From the NCBI GenBank assembly GCA_003254905.1, contig QANU01029826.1, forward strand, positions 71,206 through 135,205: a stretch of DNA of 64,000 bases. Direction: 5' to 3'. Below the pieces are notes generated by a model. The model had not been told where the DNA came from. It did not search any database and worked only from the letters and a program-made list of their open reading frames with translations. Positions within the stretch are counted from its first letter, which is position 1, and each line of letters opens with the position of its first letter. This stretch comes from Nissolia schottii (taxonomy: Eukaryota > Streptophyta > Magnoliopsida > Fabales > Fabaceae). This document shows positions 52,566 through 64,000 of the stretch, piece after piece. A program made the translations under genes and the position numbers.

Positions 52566-53588
52566 AGTCAGAGGTATGTTATTGGCATTGGTTGAGCTTT
52601 GATTTTGGTAACATTTATTATTACTAGATTAATGTGAATCCTTATTTTATGTCAAGGCATAATTTTGTGTTGTCTTGTTTACTTCTTTTCCCAAGGTGTT
52701 GGAAAGTCGTAGTTTGAAGTTGTCTTCACCAACCACACCACACAATCTCTCTCACCTCATAGGTGTTTTTATTTTTTATCTAATTTTTCCTTAATTTCAC
52801 ACCATTTACAAATGAAAGGAAATAAACGAGTTGATATAAAATGCGCATGATTAGGTGAGAAAATTAAAAAAAAATAAGAATAAACTTTGCCAACTAATAC
52901 AATTAACTAGTTTGAATAAATTATTTTACATGACAAATGACTAAGATTTAAGAGACCTAACAAATTAATTTAAAAATTAACGTACTCACATTTATTAAGA
53001 ATATTTGACATTTTAAAGATAAAATATAAAATAAAAAATGTTAAGTGTCATTAACAAGAACAAGTAAGTTAATTTTTGGATTAATTGGTTAAGTATGCAA
53101 AATTGTGAGTATGAATAGATTTTAATAGTAAAAAAACGTATAAACATAATTTTTCAATCAAAACTATTTCCAATTTTAACTTTACAATAAACCAAAAAAA
53201 ATGTTAACTTTTTTCAAAAATAAGTAAACTGGTCACGAAGAAACCTAACAAAGTCAAAGAATCCCAAGTATAAAAAGAATTATTGCCATGCAAGCAAAAT
53301 ACCAAATCATTAAAGACACTAAAAATATTATATATACTTATTTTATAAAAAAAAATCGTATAAATTTATATCTCATTTATTATTAAACGAAAATCAATAA
53401 CATATAGAATCCATTAAAATCTAGATTTTTAATAAATGAAGTATGAATAGTCATGCTTAAATGAATTCATGGGCTTCGTTTGGCATGCTTTCTAAAAAAA
53501 TAAATACCTTTCTGCTAAGGTATAAATAAAATATTATATATATATATATATATATTCACTAATAATCTAGAAAATTCCAAATATTAAT
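52566..53588. promoter_or_regulatory. Divergent promoter region (oxidoreductase / RCC1)
   Basis: About 1 kb separates the two divergent leaders. It is AT-rich, with a TA microsatellite at about 53,536-53,555 and no coding frame. No specific regulatory sites could be defended. Confidence 0.45.
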
Positions 53589-53775
53589 GTGAGGCATTTG
53601 TCTCATTGGACTTCATCAAGAACCGGGAAACCATTCCATTTTCTCCACCGTACCCGCAACTTCGACACTTGTTCGTTCACCTTTCTTCCCAATCCCATTC
53701 ATTCAAATTTCCATCCTCTTCATTTTCTCCCCAATTCAACTCTGTTCTGTTCTCATTCCCAAAATTCTCATTCAG
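53589..53775 (+). promoter_or_regulatory. Candidate 5' leader exon of the RCC1 gene
   Basis: A C/T-rich stretch ends in TCTCATTCAG|GTATGC at 53,775, followed by intron-like sequence up to the ATG at 54,221. Short open frames here show no family resemblance, so it is treated as leader. Confidence 0.5.
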
Positions 53776-54220
53776 GTATGCTATTATGCTTCTACTTCTC
53801 TCTTTCTCTCTTTGCTCCAATTTCTCGCACGACGCTTCGTTTTTAATCGATGATCTTCGAATTAGAACTCGACCCATTTCCCAAAACTTCAACTATCTTT
53901 GTTTCAATCGCTTTGCTTGTCAGCTTGTTCCGTATTTTGGATTCAATCATGGGATTCCTCCGTAAAAAAAGAGTCCTTTTGGGGTGATATTGGAATGCAG
54001 CATGAAAATTGGGTTTAATTTTAACTTTTAGGCACTGAATTGTTTTTTCTTGTTATAATTCATATCATGTGTTATGGACCCTTTTGTTTGTAGTGTATAT
54101 GTAGTTAGGGATTTTTTGTTTTAATTGGCTGCAGATTGTGAATTGTTGTGATTATTGATTGAATGGTGCTTTTTTTTTTGGGGTATTGTTAGACCTTAAG
54201 TTAAGGTGAACAAAAAAACT

Positions 54221-57200
54221 ATGGATGCTGATGATATTTTTGGCACCATCAAGCCCGTGAGTGTTCCGAGGAAGAGTGCCATATATGTGTGGGGATACAA
54301 TCAATCAGGGCAGACAGGAAGGAAGGGGAGGGAGGAGCAGCTGAGGATTCCAAAGCAGCTGTCTCCCGAGCTGTTCGGATGTCCGGCTGGTACCAATACG
54401 AGATGGTTGGATGTTGCTTGTGGCCGTGAGCATACGGCAGCGATTGCCTCTGACGGCTCACTTTTCACTTGGGGTTTGTGCACTTTCTGCTCATCATTTA
54501 TTTGTTTTAACTTGAATGAATGATTGATTGATCGTGCATTCATTTCAATGACAGTGTTTTGAAATGAAGGAACTAAAAAATGTTTAGATTCAGGACTGGA
54601 TTTCAGCTTTCCTAGGACATACTTGCCTCATCAGGGAACAATAATGAGAATTAGTTTTATTTGATGATAAATTAATAAGCATTTATTACTAATGGCTAGA
54701 TGTAGAGGGAGACCTAGAAAAACCATAGGTGAAACTATAAAAAGGGATCTAGATGTTAATGGTTTGAACTTTGAATATTGATATGGTTTATTATGATAGA
54801 CGATGCCATAGTGTCTTGCTCTAAAACTAATAGGGAATAATGTGCATAGGAATCAATTAGCTTTATAGGAGTTTGTTTTTGCAATTTACGATTGTAGTTG
54901 TAGTTCGATTGCTATTTGCAAGGTTTCAATATTGCTATAGGAAATATAGTAAGTGCTAAGAGTCTAAGACTCATGCATATGTTGTGTTTCCTAGGGGCTA
55001 ATGACTTTGGTCAATTGGGAGATGGAACTGAGAAGAGAAGGAAACATCCAAAGAAGGTAAAGCAATTAGAGTCAGAGTCTGTTAAATCTGTCTCCTGTGG
55101 AGCACATTGTTCTGCATGCATTGCAGAACCTCGTGAAAATGACGGCACCATCTCTACTCGAAGGCTTTGGGTCTGGGGACAAAATCAGGTAATACCTTTT
55201 TAAGGTTGATGCAATATTCCCAACATGTCAGAACTTCATCATCATCATTTTCATCTTGTTTATATTCCAGGGATCAAATCTTCCTAGATTGTTCTGGGGT
55301 GCCTTCAAACCTAACACAGTAAGTATGCATGTTTAAACACATTGATATGTACATTTTCATGTATATTAATTCATTATTAGTTATGACTTTAAAGAAATGA
55401 TGCAACACTTAGTGGCTTGTCCGTGATTATTTTTTCATTTTCCCTGTTTATCGACTTTAAAGTGAGCCTAACATGGACTTCTTCCAAGTTCCAAGAACCT
55501 TGTTATAATATCATTTGTTTTTTCAGGCTTCAACCATGTCATCATATATGACTGTCGTTTGGATATAGATGCTAGATACTTTTTTGCTTGTGTACTTTTT
55601 TCTTTTGATTTATTGGCTACTGCCATGCCTTGCTATGATTTTAGGTTTTCTGAAGGTTGTCTTGTATGTAATTTATTTTTCATAGTTATTGTGAGATGGT
55701 CAAAATATTTTTTCTACTATTTGCAAAATCAATTTCTTAAGTCTAGCAACGCCCATAGGAGAATAATTGCTATTGTGTTTTATGCAATTGTACCTGAGAA
55801 CATAATTATTTCATGGCATTTCTCCTGATTTCTAACATGAATCCGATCTCCTGGGGTTTAGTTTCATATTATTTAATGCAATGTAGAATGTATAATTATT
55901 CCTCCTTTTCTTTGTGGCGATACAAGTTTTAAATGATGGAATGGGATGCTCTTACAGTTTGTCGTCTGTTTACTAATCTTGCTTACTTTCTGTTTTCCAT
56001 TATTCATATCATCATACTTACAGATTATTCGTGAAGTGTCTTGCGGAGCTGTCCATGTGGTTGCTTTGTCTGAGGAAGGCCTACTACAAGCTTGGGGTAA
56101 TTTAGTAGTTTCCTTTCTTCATTATTTATTTTTTTCTACATATATTATTATTTTGTATATGACTATTGATTGGTAAATTTTGTTAATGATTGCTTTTATA
56201 AAGTTGACGGTCGGAGACTTACAAATTTAAAGAGCATTGAACTTAGGAACGTAAACTAGAGTGTTTAAAAAGCGGGTTTCTTGCCACCTACTAATCAGGG
56301 TTTTCTCGCTGTTTTCATAAACCAGGCTACAATGAGTATGGTCAACTTGGCCGAGGTGTTACTTGTGAAGGACTACAGGGGGCTCGTATTATAAGTTATT
56401 ATGCTAAGTTCCTTGATGAAGCCCCCGAGCTTGTGAAGATTACCAAAGTGTCATGCGGGGAGTACCACACAGCGGCCATTTCTGATAAGGGAGAGGTGTA
56501 AGTGATTTGAAGGACTTTCTAGATGGAGATAGTTATAAATTTAAGCATGAGAATTGTGGTTTTCCGCATGACACGTTAGGGAATCTCACGTCAAGAAACA
56601 AGATGCAATGGAAATGCTGCATCTGTTATGCAAGTTTCTATTCCGGTGGCTTGGTGACACCACGAAAAACCGTAGTTGACTGTGGTTATATATCCTGAGC
56701 CGACCATGTTATATCTTATTCAAGTGTCCTTAGTTTTATCTGGTTTTTGCTTTGAAATGTTAACAATGTTTGTTATTCCATTGGGGTGCAATCATGGTTT
56801 ATTGCTTCATATTATTTTTTGAAATAGGCATGACTTCATTACAGAATGATGCTTATATGAATATGATCATTGTAATTGTTATTTAGTGCATTTTTCTAGC
56901 CTTTGTGTAAGGAATTACCTGTTCTGTTGTAAGTAATGACCAGTTATGGAATTTAGCTTGCTGTGAAAATATTTACTCACTTGTATTTTTCCGTTTCAGT
57001 TACACATGGGGGCTAGGAAGTATGGGTCAGCTTGGGCATTCTTCACTCCAATATGGTGATAAAGAGTTACTGCCGAGGAGGGTGGTTTCCCTTGATGGCA
57101 TTTTCATACAAGATTTGGCGTGTGGTGGTGTGCATACGTGTGCTTTGACTCAGGAAGGCGCACTTTACGCTTGGGGTGGCGGTCAATCCGGACAGTTAGG

Positions 57201-58250
57201 CCTTGGCCCCCAAAATGGATTCTTCTCGTGTGTCGCAAACGACTCTCAGACATTCTTTCGGAACATTCCAGTTTTAGTTGTTCCAAAAGATGTGAAACTC
57301 GTCGCGTGCGGACATTCCCACACCCTTATTTCTGTGAAGGATGGTCGAATTCATGGATGGGGTTACAATAGTTATGGTCAGGCAGCCAACGAGAAATCTA
57401 CGTATGCTTGGTACCCATCGCCTGTTGACTGGTACGTATTTGTAGCTTAAGTAACTTCTTCACAACTGCATAGGGTTTTTTCATGTTAAAATTTCCAAAT
57501 CACAGGTGTGTTGGGGAGGTTCGAAAACTAGCTGCTGGCGGTGGCCATTCGGCCGTGTTGACTGATGCTTGTTCGTTAAAGGAGCTGTGCGAGTTTATAC
57601 TTGCGGAGAGCATGACTTTATCTGATGCTGCCAAGGTTGAGGATGTTGCATCTAGAACTGGATCAGATGCTTTGGCACGCCTTTGCGCGAGACTCAGGTG
57701 TTTTGTGCTACACACACACACATCTTGCTAATCCATGCACAACCAAATCTTTGTAGGGTTCTACTTATCATCATAAATCATGTTCATGGTAGAACATCAA
57801 GCTATGTTAGTGATTATGAGCAAAAAAATGGCCCTCCATGGTTTAATATGTTATTATGTTTTTGGCTTTGTGTACTAAGTCCTTGTTTATGAAACTTTAG
57901 TTCGAACTCCATTGATGATTGTGAGAAACAAGAAGGCCCTCCATAATAATAAGTGATATTTCACTGACCATTTGATTTGAAAATTTATTATCTTGTTTTA
58001 TGGAAGAGCATAAAATTTGATTGGTGAAATAGGGCTTCTTGTTACTATAATTATAATAGAAGTAAATGCTCTAGCATGAAAATTCTTTCATTGACATATA
58101 TGATAAAATTAACCCTTGTTTTCTCATGTTTTTTGCTTTGATGTTTTCATGATGAATTAAATGATGTTATATCAACTTCTACATGGCAGAGAGTATATGC
58201 TTGCTGGTGGTGATCTTGAACAAAAGGAGGAGATTAACAGTAAAATATAA
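54221..58250 (+). CDS. RCC1-repeat (UVR8-like beta-propeller) protein, At3g02300-like
   Basis: Eight exons (54221-54473, 54995-55188, 55271-55318, 56024-56096, 56326-56497, 57000-57431, 57506-57697, 58190-58250) join in frame for 474 residues. After MDADDIFGTIKP come successive RCC1 repeats: YVWGYNQSGQTG, FTWGANDFGQLG, WVWGQNQGSN, QAWGYNEYGQLG, YTWGLGSMGQLG, YAWGGGQSGQLG and HGWGYNSYGQAA. Each is preceded by a conserved VACG/VSCG...HT/H segment. This predicts a seven-bladed propeller. A helical tail (CSLKELCEFILAESMTLSDA) ends the protein. I see no Trp triad diagnostic of UVR8 itself, so a photoreceptor role is not claimed. The specific partner is unknown. The ATG at 54,221 was preferred to an upstream in-frame GTG. 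Confidence 0.95.
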
Positions 58251-59392
58251 ACCAAGTTATTAATCATCATTTGTGTATTCATGTAATGTATTGTAATATG
58301 TAACTACTGTATTCATAACTAGAACTAGTGATTATTTGAACATTTAAGTGTTCATGAAGTCTTATACCTGTTCATTGGCTCAACTGTAATACCAAATCAG
58401 TAAGGACTTCGGAGTTCACTAAATTAAGACAATGAATTTGCCCCTCCATTCAGTTTCGAACATAATTGTATCAAATATGAATCTTTCCTCATTTCATGTA
58501 TCTCGGGTGTTATGCAATTGGATGGATAGAACAGAAAAACCAACATAAGGCTCAACAATGCTAATTGAAAATTTGATGTATAAAATTAATCTCCACTATT
58601 ATTTTGGTCTAATACATAAATATTTATACTTTAATCTAGACTTTTGGTTATTTTTCTTTTCTTGGTTGATTGGGTCACTTTTCCTTTACTATTGTGGGAG
58701 ATCTAATAAAGTTGTCAACATCATTAAGATTACATCATATGATAAACGATTAGTAAGTCGAATTGATGTTTCATGTTAATAAATACAAATAACATAACTT
58801 TGACACTAACCATTATAATGACCAAGTCACCACAAAGCACGGCAAAGGTAGAGAAGGAAACTAGGGGCAAAAATGTTGGTGCTTTCAGCTTTTATTCCAT
58901 TTAAAAGAGGGACAAATAGACCGTGATTACTATTACAATGACAATAAGCCACCACAAAACACAGCAAGATAGAAAAGGAAACTATGGGCAAAAATGTCAG
59001 CACATAGGGGGAGAAAAAAAAGAAGCTAAGGGGCAAAAATGAAAGTAAGCGAATATGTGAGGGACTAAATTGAAATAATAACATTTACACAAACCATTTG
59101 TCAAAAATAATGCTTGATTCTTTTGCCTAATTGCACAAAAGAGTGGTGCAACTTCATTTTTAAAAATGTCACTCATCATAAGCCCATATATATACTATAT
59201 ACTTAAAATGATCTTCCTTTATAGCAGAGGCTACATTCTCATTAATTACTTTCCAAATATAAAGAGCACAACCCATACAAGAAGTTCCAAATATTTATCA
59301 AAATCAGCATATTATAGTTGATGAATTGAAACATTAATTCATCACATGTCACATTTATATATATAATAACTAGATATTCTTGAAGTGTCAGT
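58251..59392. other. Convergent intergenic region with a direct repeat
   Basis: It lies between the 3' ends of the RCC1 and MADS genes. A segment of about 75 bp at 58,812-58,884 recurs at about 58,926-59,002: CACCACAAAGCACGGCAA against CACCACAAAACACAGCAA, then GGAAACTA-GGGCAAAAATGT. No coding frame was recognised. Confidence 0.55.
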
Positions 59393-62300
59393 CTAACTTG
59401 TCAAGTGATGGAGCATCCATGGTGGGATCACAGTGTTGCTACCAGGGACAGTTTGAGCTTCAACAGTTTCCAGATCCAATGATGTTCTTGCTTGTAGATT
59501 CCCACTGCACCATTTTTGACACATTTTATTAATATATTTTTTGGCTTAAGATTATTTTCAATTATGTATGCTAGTCCAAATTTTCTATAATTCTATGTAT
59601 GTAGTTCCTAACATCTCATAATTTATCTTCATATATGTTGTATGCATTATCTTTTCTATGTTTACTAGAGAAAGAAAAGGTCTTGATATTAGAGAAACTA
59701 GCTAGGGATGTGCTATGAATTGATTTATGTGCTTCAAAACCATGTAAAATTAACTTCAAAAGTATGAATTTTCTTACATCTTTTTAAGTTGTCATTTGGA
59801 CCATAAGATTATTACACTGATTTATTTCCTAAATTGTGATTTATCTGTACAAGCCTCACATGCATACTTGCAACACTAATTTCTCCAAGGCATAGTGCAA
59901 ATATTGAACCATTTTTTTGCTGCAAGTTTAGATGTTCTTGAAGTGCTTTTTTTCTGTTTTGGTTTGACATGTTTGGTTTACCTTATTACGTGACCTCTTT
60001 ATTTTGTTCATCACTAATATATAATCTACAGCCTAAGCTTCGACAATGAAAGATGCACATTCACTTATAGAATATGGGAATTAAAAAAAAAGTAATATCT
60101 AATTAAATCACATGAAATCCTCACACAAGGGGATTCATTTTCCTGTACAATACCTATTTAGAAAGAAGCAAAATAAAAATTTAATTACCTGAGATTTAGA
60201 CAAGGGACTAGTCTTTGTGGTGGTGGTAGCTCTTGAGAACATAAGTTGAAGGTAGATGAATTTAGACCCAGGGTCTCTATGCAGCCTTGTGGACCTTCAA
60301 TCACTTCTTTCTCTTTATCCTTCATCTACTCATAAATGTGACAAATAAATAAATACTTTTATTTCTTTCCTATATAATCCTTTTTTTTTTCCTTTTGTCT
60401 AGAAGATTTTAATTTTAGATTGAAATGTGATTACCTTCTTTGATAGCATGCTGTTTTGCTCCTGCAATGTCCTTGCCTGTCATGTGCACACCACAAAATT
60501 TATATTGTATGATCCCAAATATTTTTATGCATAAAATTTAAACTAATTTTCACTTAACAAGCAGGGAAGTTCTTTTGATAAACTTTGTAGCAAAAGAGTG
60601 TGAGCCTCGGTGCAACAACAATGTGGATGCTGCCTTGTGACATACGAAGCGTCACGAATTAGAATCCTAAAAACTTTCTTTACAATTGTAATGAATAAGA
60701 CTACATACATTTACTCTTCTCTAATGCATCAGGTGCAAACTTGTGTGTTGTGTATTGTGTTATCATTTAAACTTTTGTAGAAAAAAAAATGAAAAGAAAA
60801 GAAAAGACACAAAGTAGAAACACTAACATAAATGTGACTTTGAAGGACAATTCAAATTGAACTAGCTTGTCATATATATATATATATATATATATGACTT
60901 TGAAGGACAACACAGATTGAACTAGCTTGTCATATATATATGACTTGGCTTTTAAAATGTCCTTGCTAGTACAGCATGAAATTCAGCTCCTAACTATTAT
61001 ACATCAAATATATGTTGGTTACTTCCTAGAGTGTTTTTGTTGTTACTCAAATGTCCATATATATCTATATATATATAAAAGCATGATATTCAGCACCTAA
61101 ATAGTATATTCAATATGATTCCCAACCTCACATCACATTGACATATCTTACCTTTTTATGCAGCTCCGAGATGGATTGATTCATAATTTGGTTCTGCATG
61201 ATAAAATAATATCAGTGAATTGAAGATCAGCTGAAAATTATTAAAAAAAAAATGTTATATTTATGTACTAAGGTTAATTTTGGTTAGTTTTAAGTTTAAA
61301 TTTATTTCTAGTCTGTAGTTTTTAATCTGCTTTCAAATAATAAATTGTAAAATTAATGAGAGTTCTTAACCTTTCTTGTTCGGATACGCTTCAGGGCTGT
61401 GTCAAGCTGCTGCTCCAAACTCTGAAGCTCTCTCAAACTTAAAGGGTCCAGTTCATCTCCAACAAAGTTCCTATATTAATAATGATTATATATAATTAAA
61501 TTATACATCATTTCTTTTTCCACATGATAGTGTTGATTTTTTGCATTTGAAGAATCTAATCATGTAAATGTGTCTTGCTTACCCCACAGTAGTGGATTAA
61601 TACCAATTAGCATATGAATTGTATGCCAAATACAAAAGAACACACAATAGCAAACAAATTTCGGTACCATATTCTTATGTTAGCACCTATTTTTGGCTTA
61701 GAAATTGAAAATTCTTTTCTGACGTAAAAAAAAAATCAAAATCAAAATGATTTTGTTTGAACATAGTAATGGTGGACATAAATGAGAACTTCAGTTATAT
61801 ATCTAAGTGATAAATCTGTTGTAAAGAAAATACCAACATAAGAATTTCATGTTATTTATGTCACCCACCACATTTACAAAAATAGAAAATAAACAAAAAT
61901 ATCCAATAATTTGCATATCTCCATACATTCAAATATGTTTTTAAAAAGTTATTTACAAATAGATTATTTCTTCGGTATCCCAGTGTTTACAAGGGTATAA
62001 TACATTTTTATATTTCAATGGTCATGATTTATTTTTTAGTTTAAAATAATAAATAATTAGAGTTAATAGAATACATAACTAGTTCTTAACCATAGATAAT
62101 CATAAGGTATCAATACCCTTGAATTTGATGGGATATCAAAGTAACATTTTTCTTTGTAAAATGTGAATAATTACTTTCAAATGTTGTTTCTCTTAAAAAT
62201 GAAGAAAGTAAATAATCACACATCCTACAATATGTGCACATCTTAATTACCAAGAAATTAATCTAAGCAAAAAAGGTACCTTATGTTCTTCTCTAAGACT

Positions 62301-63246
62301 TCAACTTTAGCTGTGAGCTTGACATATTCGTAAGACCAGTTTCCCTGCAATCAATCAAATGATCTTCAATTAAATACTAATTAATTAATTTGACTTACAT
62401 GGAAGGATACATTCATACGCTCTTTAATTCATTTAATTAGATGTATCACACTCACAGGATTATTTCCCTACCTAAAGTTTTCTATAAAATTTTAGGTGTT
62501 CTTAAAACCAGAAAAAAAAAATGGCGTTCTATTATTTATTGTTTAACACTTTTATTTTGCGGATTCTTGTTATTGTTTTTACTACATTTATTAATGTAAT
62601 AAGTGAAAATAATAAGTAGAACATAACAATATTTTTCTTTGTTATGAGAGCATCTAAAAATTTCTCCAGTTACCTACAATAGCCAAAAACACTTACGTTT
62701 TCACATTACATGAAATGGAACAAGTTTTAGCATTTTTATTTTGGAGTTACCCTATTCCTCCTTTAGGACTTCACACTGCGAATTGCTTGTAACTTAAAGT
62801 TTTCTGTCCTATCACCTCTCTATGTGTATAAGAATTGTGTCATTTGAACTCATATTTAAAAGAAGAAAAAGAAATTTGGACATAAGATATATGGGTGTGA
62901 AATTAACACTAAAAATTCATTTATAAATATATAGAGTTCAGGTAATTAATGTATCTAAATCCTCCACTCATTTACAGAATCATCGAGGTTGATTTCACAC
63001 CCAAATTAATACCTATGTCTAGATAAAGATTGCTCTTTCTAGAATATCTAATGAAACACATAATCTCAAAGTCTTTGATTCCATGAAGTCTTTGATAACA
63101 TTATAGCATCACTTCTCCATCCACAATGTAAGTATGAAGGGAAATCACAAGTTACTATGTCTCAAGGAAGTACCTCAATTTCATTGTTAGATCTAGCAAG
63201 TTCTGCATGTGCATGCCTCTCATATCGTTCCAGGATGTCTTCCATG
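59393..63246 (-). CDS. FUL-like: AP1/FUL-clade MADS-box factor, FRUITFULL-type (5' exon missing)
   Basis: Exons at 63174-63246, 62280-62344, 61371-61470, 61152-61193, 60435-60476, 60189-60325 and 59393-59504 join in frame. The 100/42/42-nt exon sizes are typical of AP1/FUL genes. They encode the end of the I region (MEDILERYERHAHAELARS), the K domain (NWSYEYVKLTAKVEVLEKNI, SLEQQLDTALKRIRTRK, NQIMNQSISELHKK) and ARTLQEQNSMLSKK. The protein ends PPWMLHHLTS. PPWML is the FUL motif. The farnesylation CaaX end of AP1 proper is absent, so this is a euFUL or AGL79-type gene. Such factors act in meristem identity and fruit development as tetramers. The MADS-domain exon must lie beyond 64,000, after a long first intron. 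Confidence 0.93.
60834..60953. repeat. Tandem duplication with TA microsatellite in a FUL-like intron
   Basis: TGACTTTGAAGGACAA...GATTGAACTAGCTTGTCATATA occurs twice, from about 60,836 and 60,895. Each copy is followed by a TA run, the first about 26 nt long. It lies between coding exons 5 and 6 of the FUL-like gene as numbered here. A simple local duplication. Confidence 0.8.
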
Positions 63247-64000
63247 CTGTTCCACAAAGTCAAAATTGGGAAACTATTATATAATCAGATGGAAATACTC
63301 ATGAATTTTCTTAATTCTTTCTTCTTCTTTTTTTCTCCTTCATGAATTCTAAACCATAGGAGATTGGAGAGGAAAATCAGATGCATTCAGCAAACATGTG
63401 TTTATATTTTGCCCCTATTTTCAATCAGATTATACATTTGGACATAAGTTTTGGATGTTCATTGATATAAGGGATTTTTGTTTAAATAACTCAAGATTTC
63501 TCACCATTAATTGATAATGTGAATTTCATACATCAGTATCAAAGAAATCAATAATAAAATATTACATTTAATAACACATGATAAAAAAATTAATTAAAAT
63601 TACTTATTTTTATGTCGATGTACATACCCTAATCCCTAAGAGAGGGCTGCCCAAGAATATTCTTGGTGAATTGTATAAGACATGACACTTATAATATAAC
63701 TCATACATGTATATATCAACTTTGTTATTTGTAAATAAAAAAAATTAAACATTCTTTACACCTTTAAATTAATCATAATATTATCAATATTTAAATATGA
63801 TTCATGAAGAATTTATTCATGTGGAACCTGCTGTTTCACGAGCTTCACGGTTTTAATTAACTCATATTTAAACATGCATGGTTCAGTCATATATAACCGA
63901 TATTTGTTAGAGTCATTGAAGCTTTCATGATTAAATGTGCATTTGTATTTTATTACTACTTATTATTAATGAATTAATTAAATGGTTACAATGTAAGTCA
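63247..64000 (-). other. First intron of the FUL-like gene (partial)
   Basis: Upstream of the first visible exon the sequence is AT-rich to the window end without a MADS-domain frame. This fits the long first intron usual in AP1/FUL genes. No regulatory motif could be defended. Confidence 0.6.

Noticed and set aside
54206..54220. Extending the RCC1 protein upstream
   Set aside because: The upstream codon is GTG; the ATG at 54,221 fits the family N-terminus and plant initiation.

Overview
The window is nuclear DNA of a eudicot plant. The genes carry GT-AG introns, are AT-rich outside exons, and encode plant-specific families (BIG, CRR2-type PPR-DYW, augmin AUG5, a FRUITFULL-type MADS protein). 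MITEs, a TRIM, hAT and Mutator-like elements sit between and inside them. I cannot name the species.

Layout: 1-20,624 (minus) is most of BIG, the giant UBR4-type N-recognin linked to auxin transport. Twelve exons (about 4,526 residues) are present and the C-terminus lies off the left edge. 20.6-28.7 kb is accessory DNA: a 227-bp Mutator-type MITE, a serpin pseudogene lacking its reactive loop, and a 3.97-kb decayed Mutator-like element (MULE). The MULE has a perfect 9-bp target duplication, a frameshifted FAR1-type exon, 224-bp tandem repeats and a nested hAT element. 28.7-30.7 kb (minus) is an intact, intronless CRR2 orthologue. 31-35.6 kb holds a foldback element, a copia reverse-transcriptase scrap, orphan leader-like exons and an inverted partial copy of the 3' part of BIG. 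35.8-39.8 kb (minus) is an intron-containing AUG5 pseudogene with several frameshifts, two clear stops and a missing 3' part; a TRIM lies in one intron. 40.4-41.3 kb is a 454-bp tandem duplication.

The right third is conventional: a RING-H2 E3 ligase gene (plus, 44.7-47.9 kb); a DsbA/FrnE-like oxidoreductase gene (minus, 49.4-51.8 kb); an RCC1-repeat gene (plus, 54.2-58.3 kb) head to head with the oxidoreductase; and a FRUITFULL-clade MADS-box gene (minus, 59.4-63.2 kb) whose MADS-domain exon is off the right edge.

From memory of Arabidopsis, BIG, the RING gene, the RCC1 gene and a SEPALLATA gene are close neighbours on chromosome 3, while AUG5 and the DsbA-like gene are close neighbours on chromosome 5. 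The window therefore looks like an unfractionated ancestral block, with AUG5 decaying at its ancestral site. The most unusual content is the MULE/MITE pair that shares terminal repeats and dense arrays of one short motif (TAATGTTTGTGCAT).
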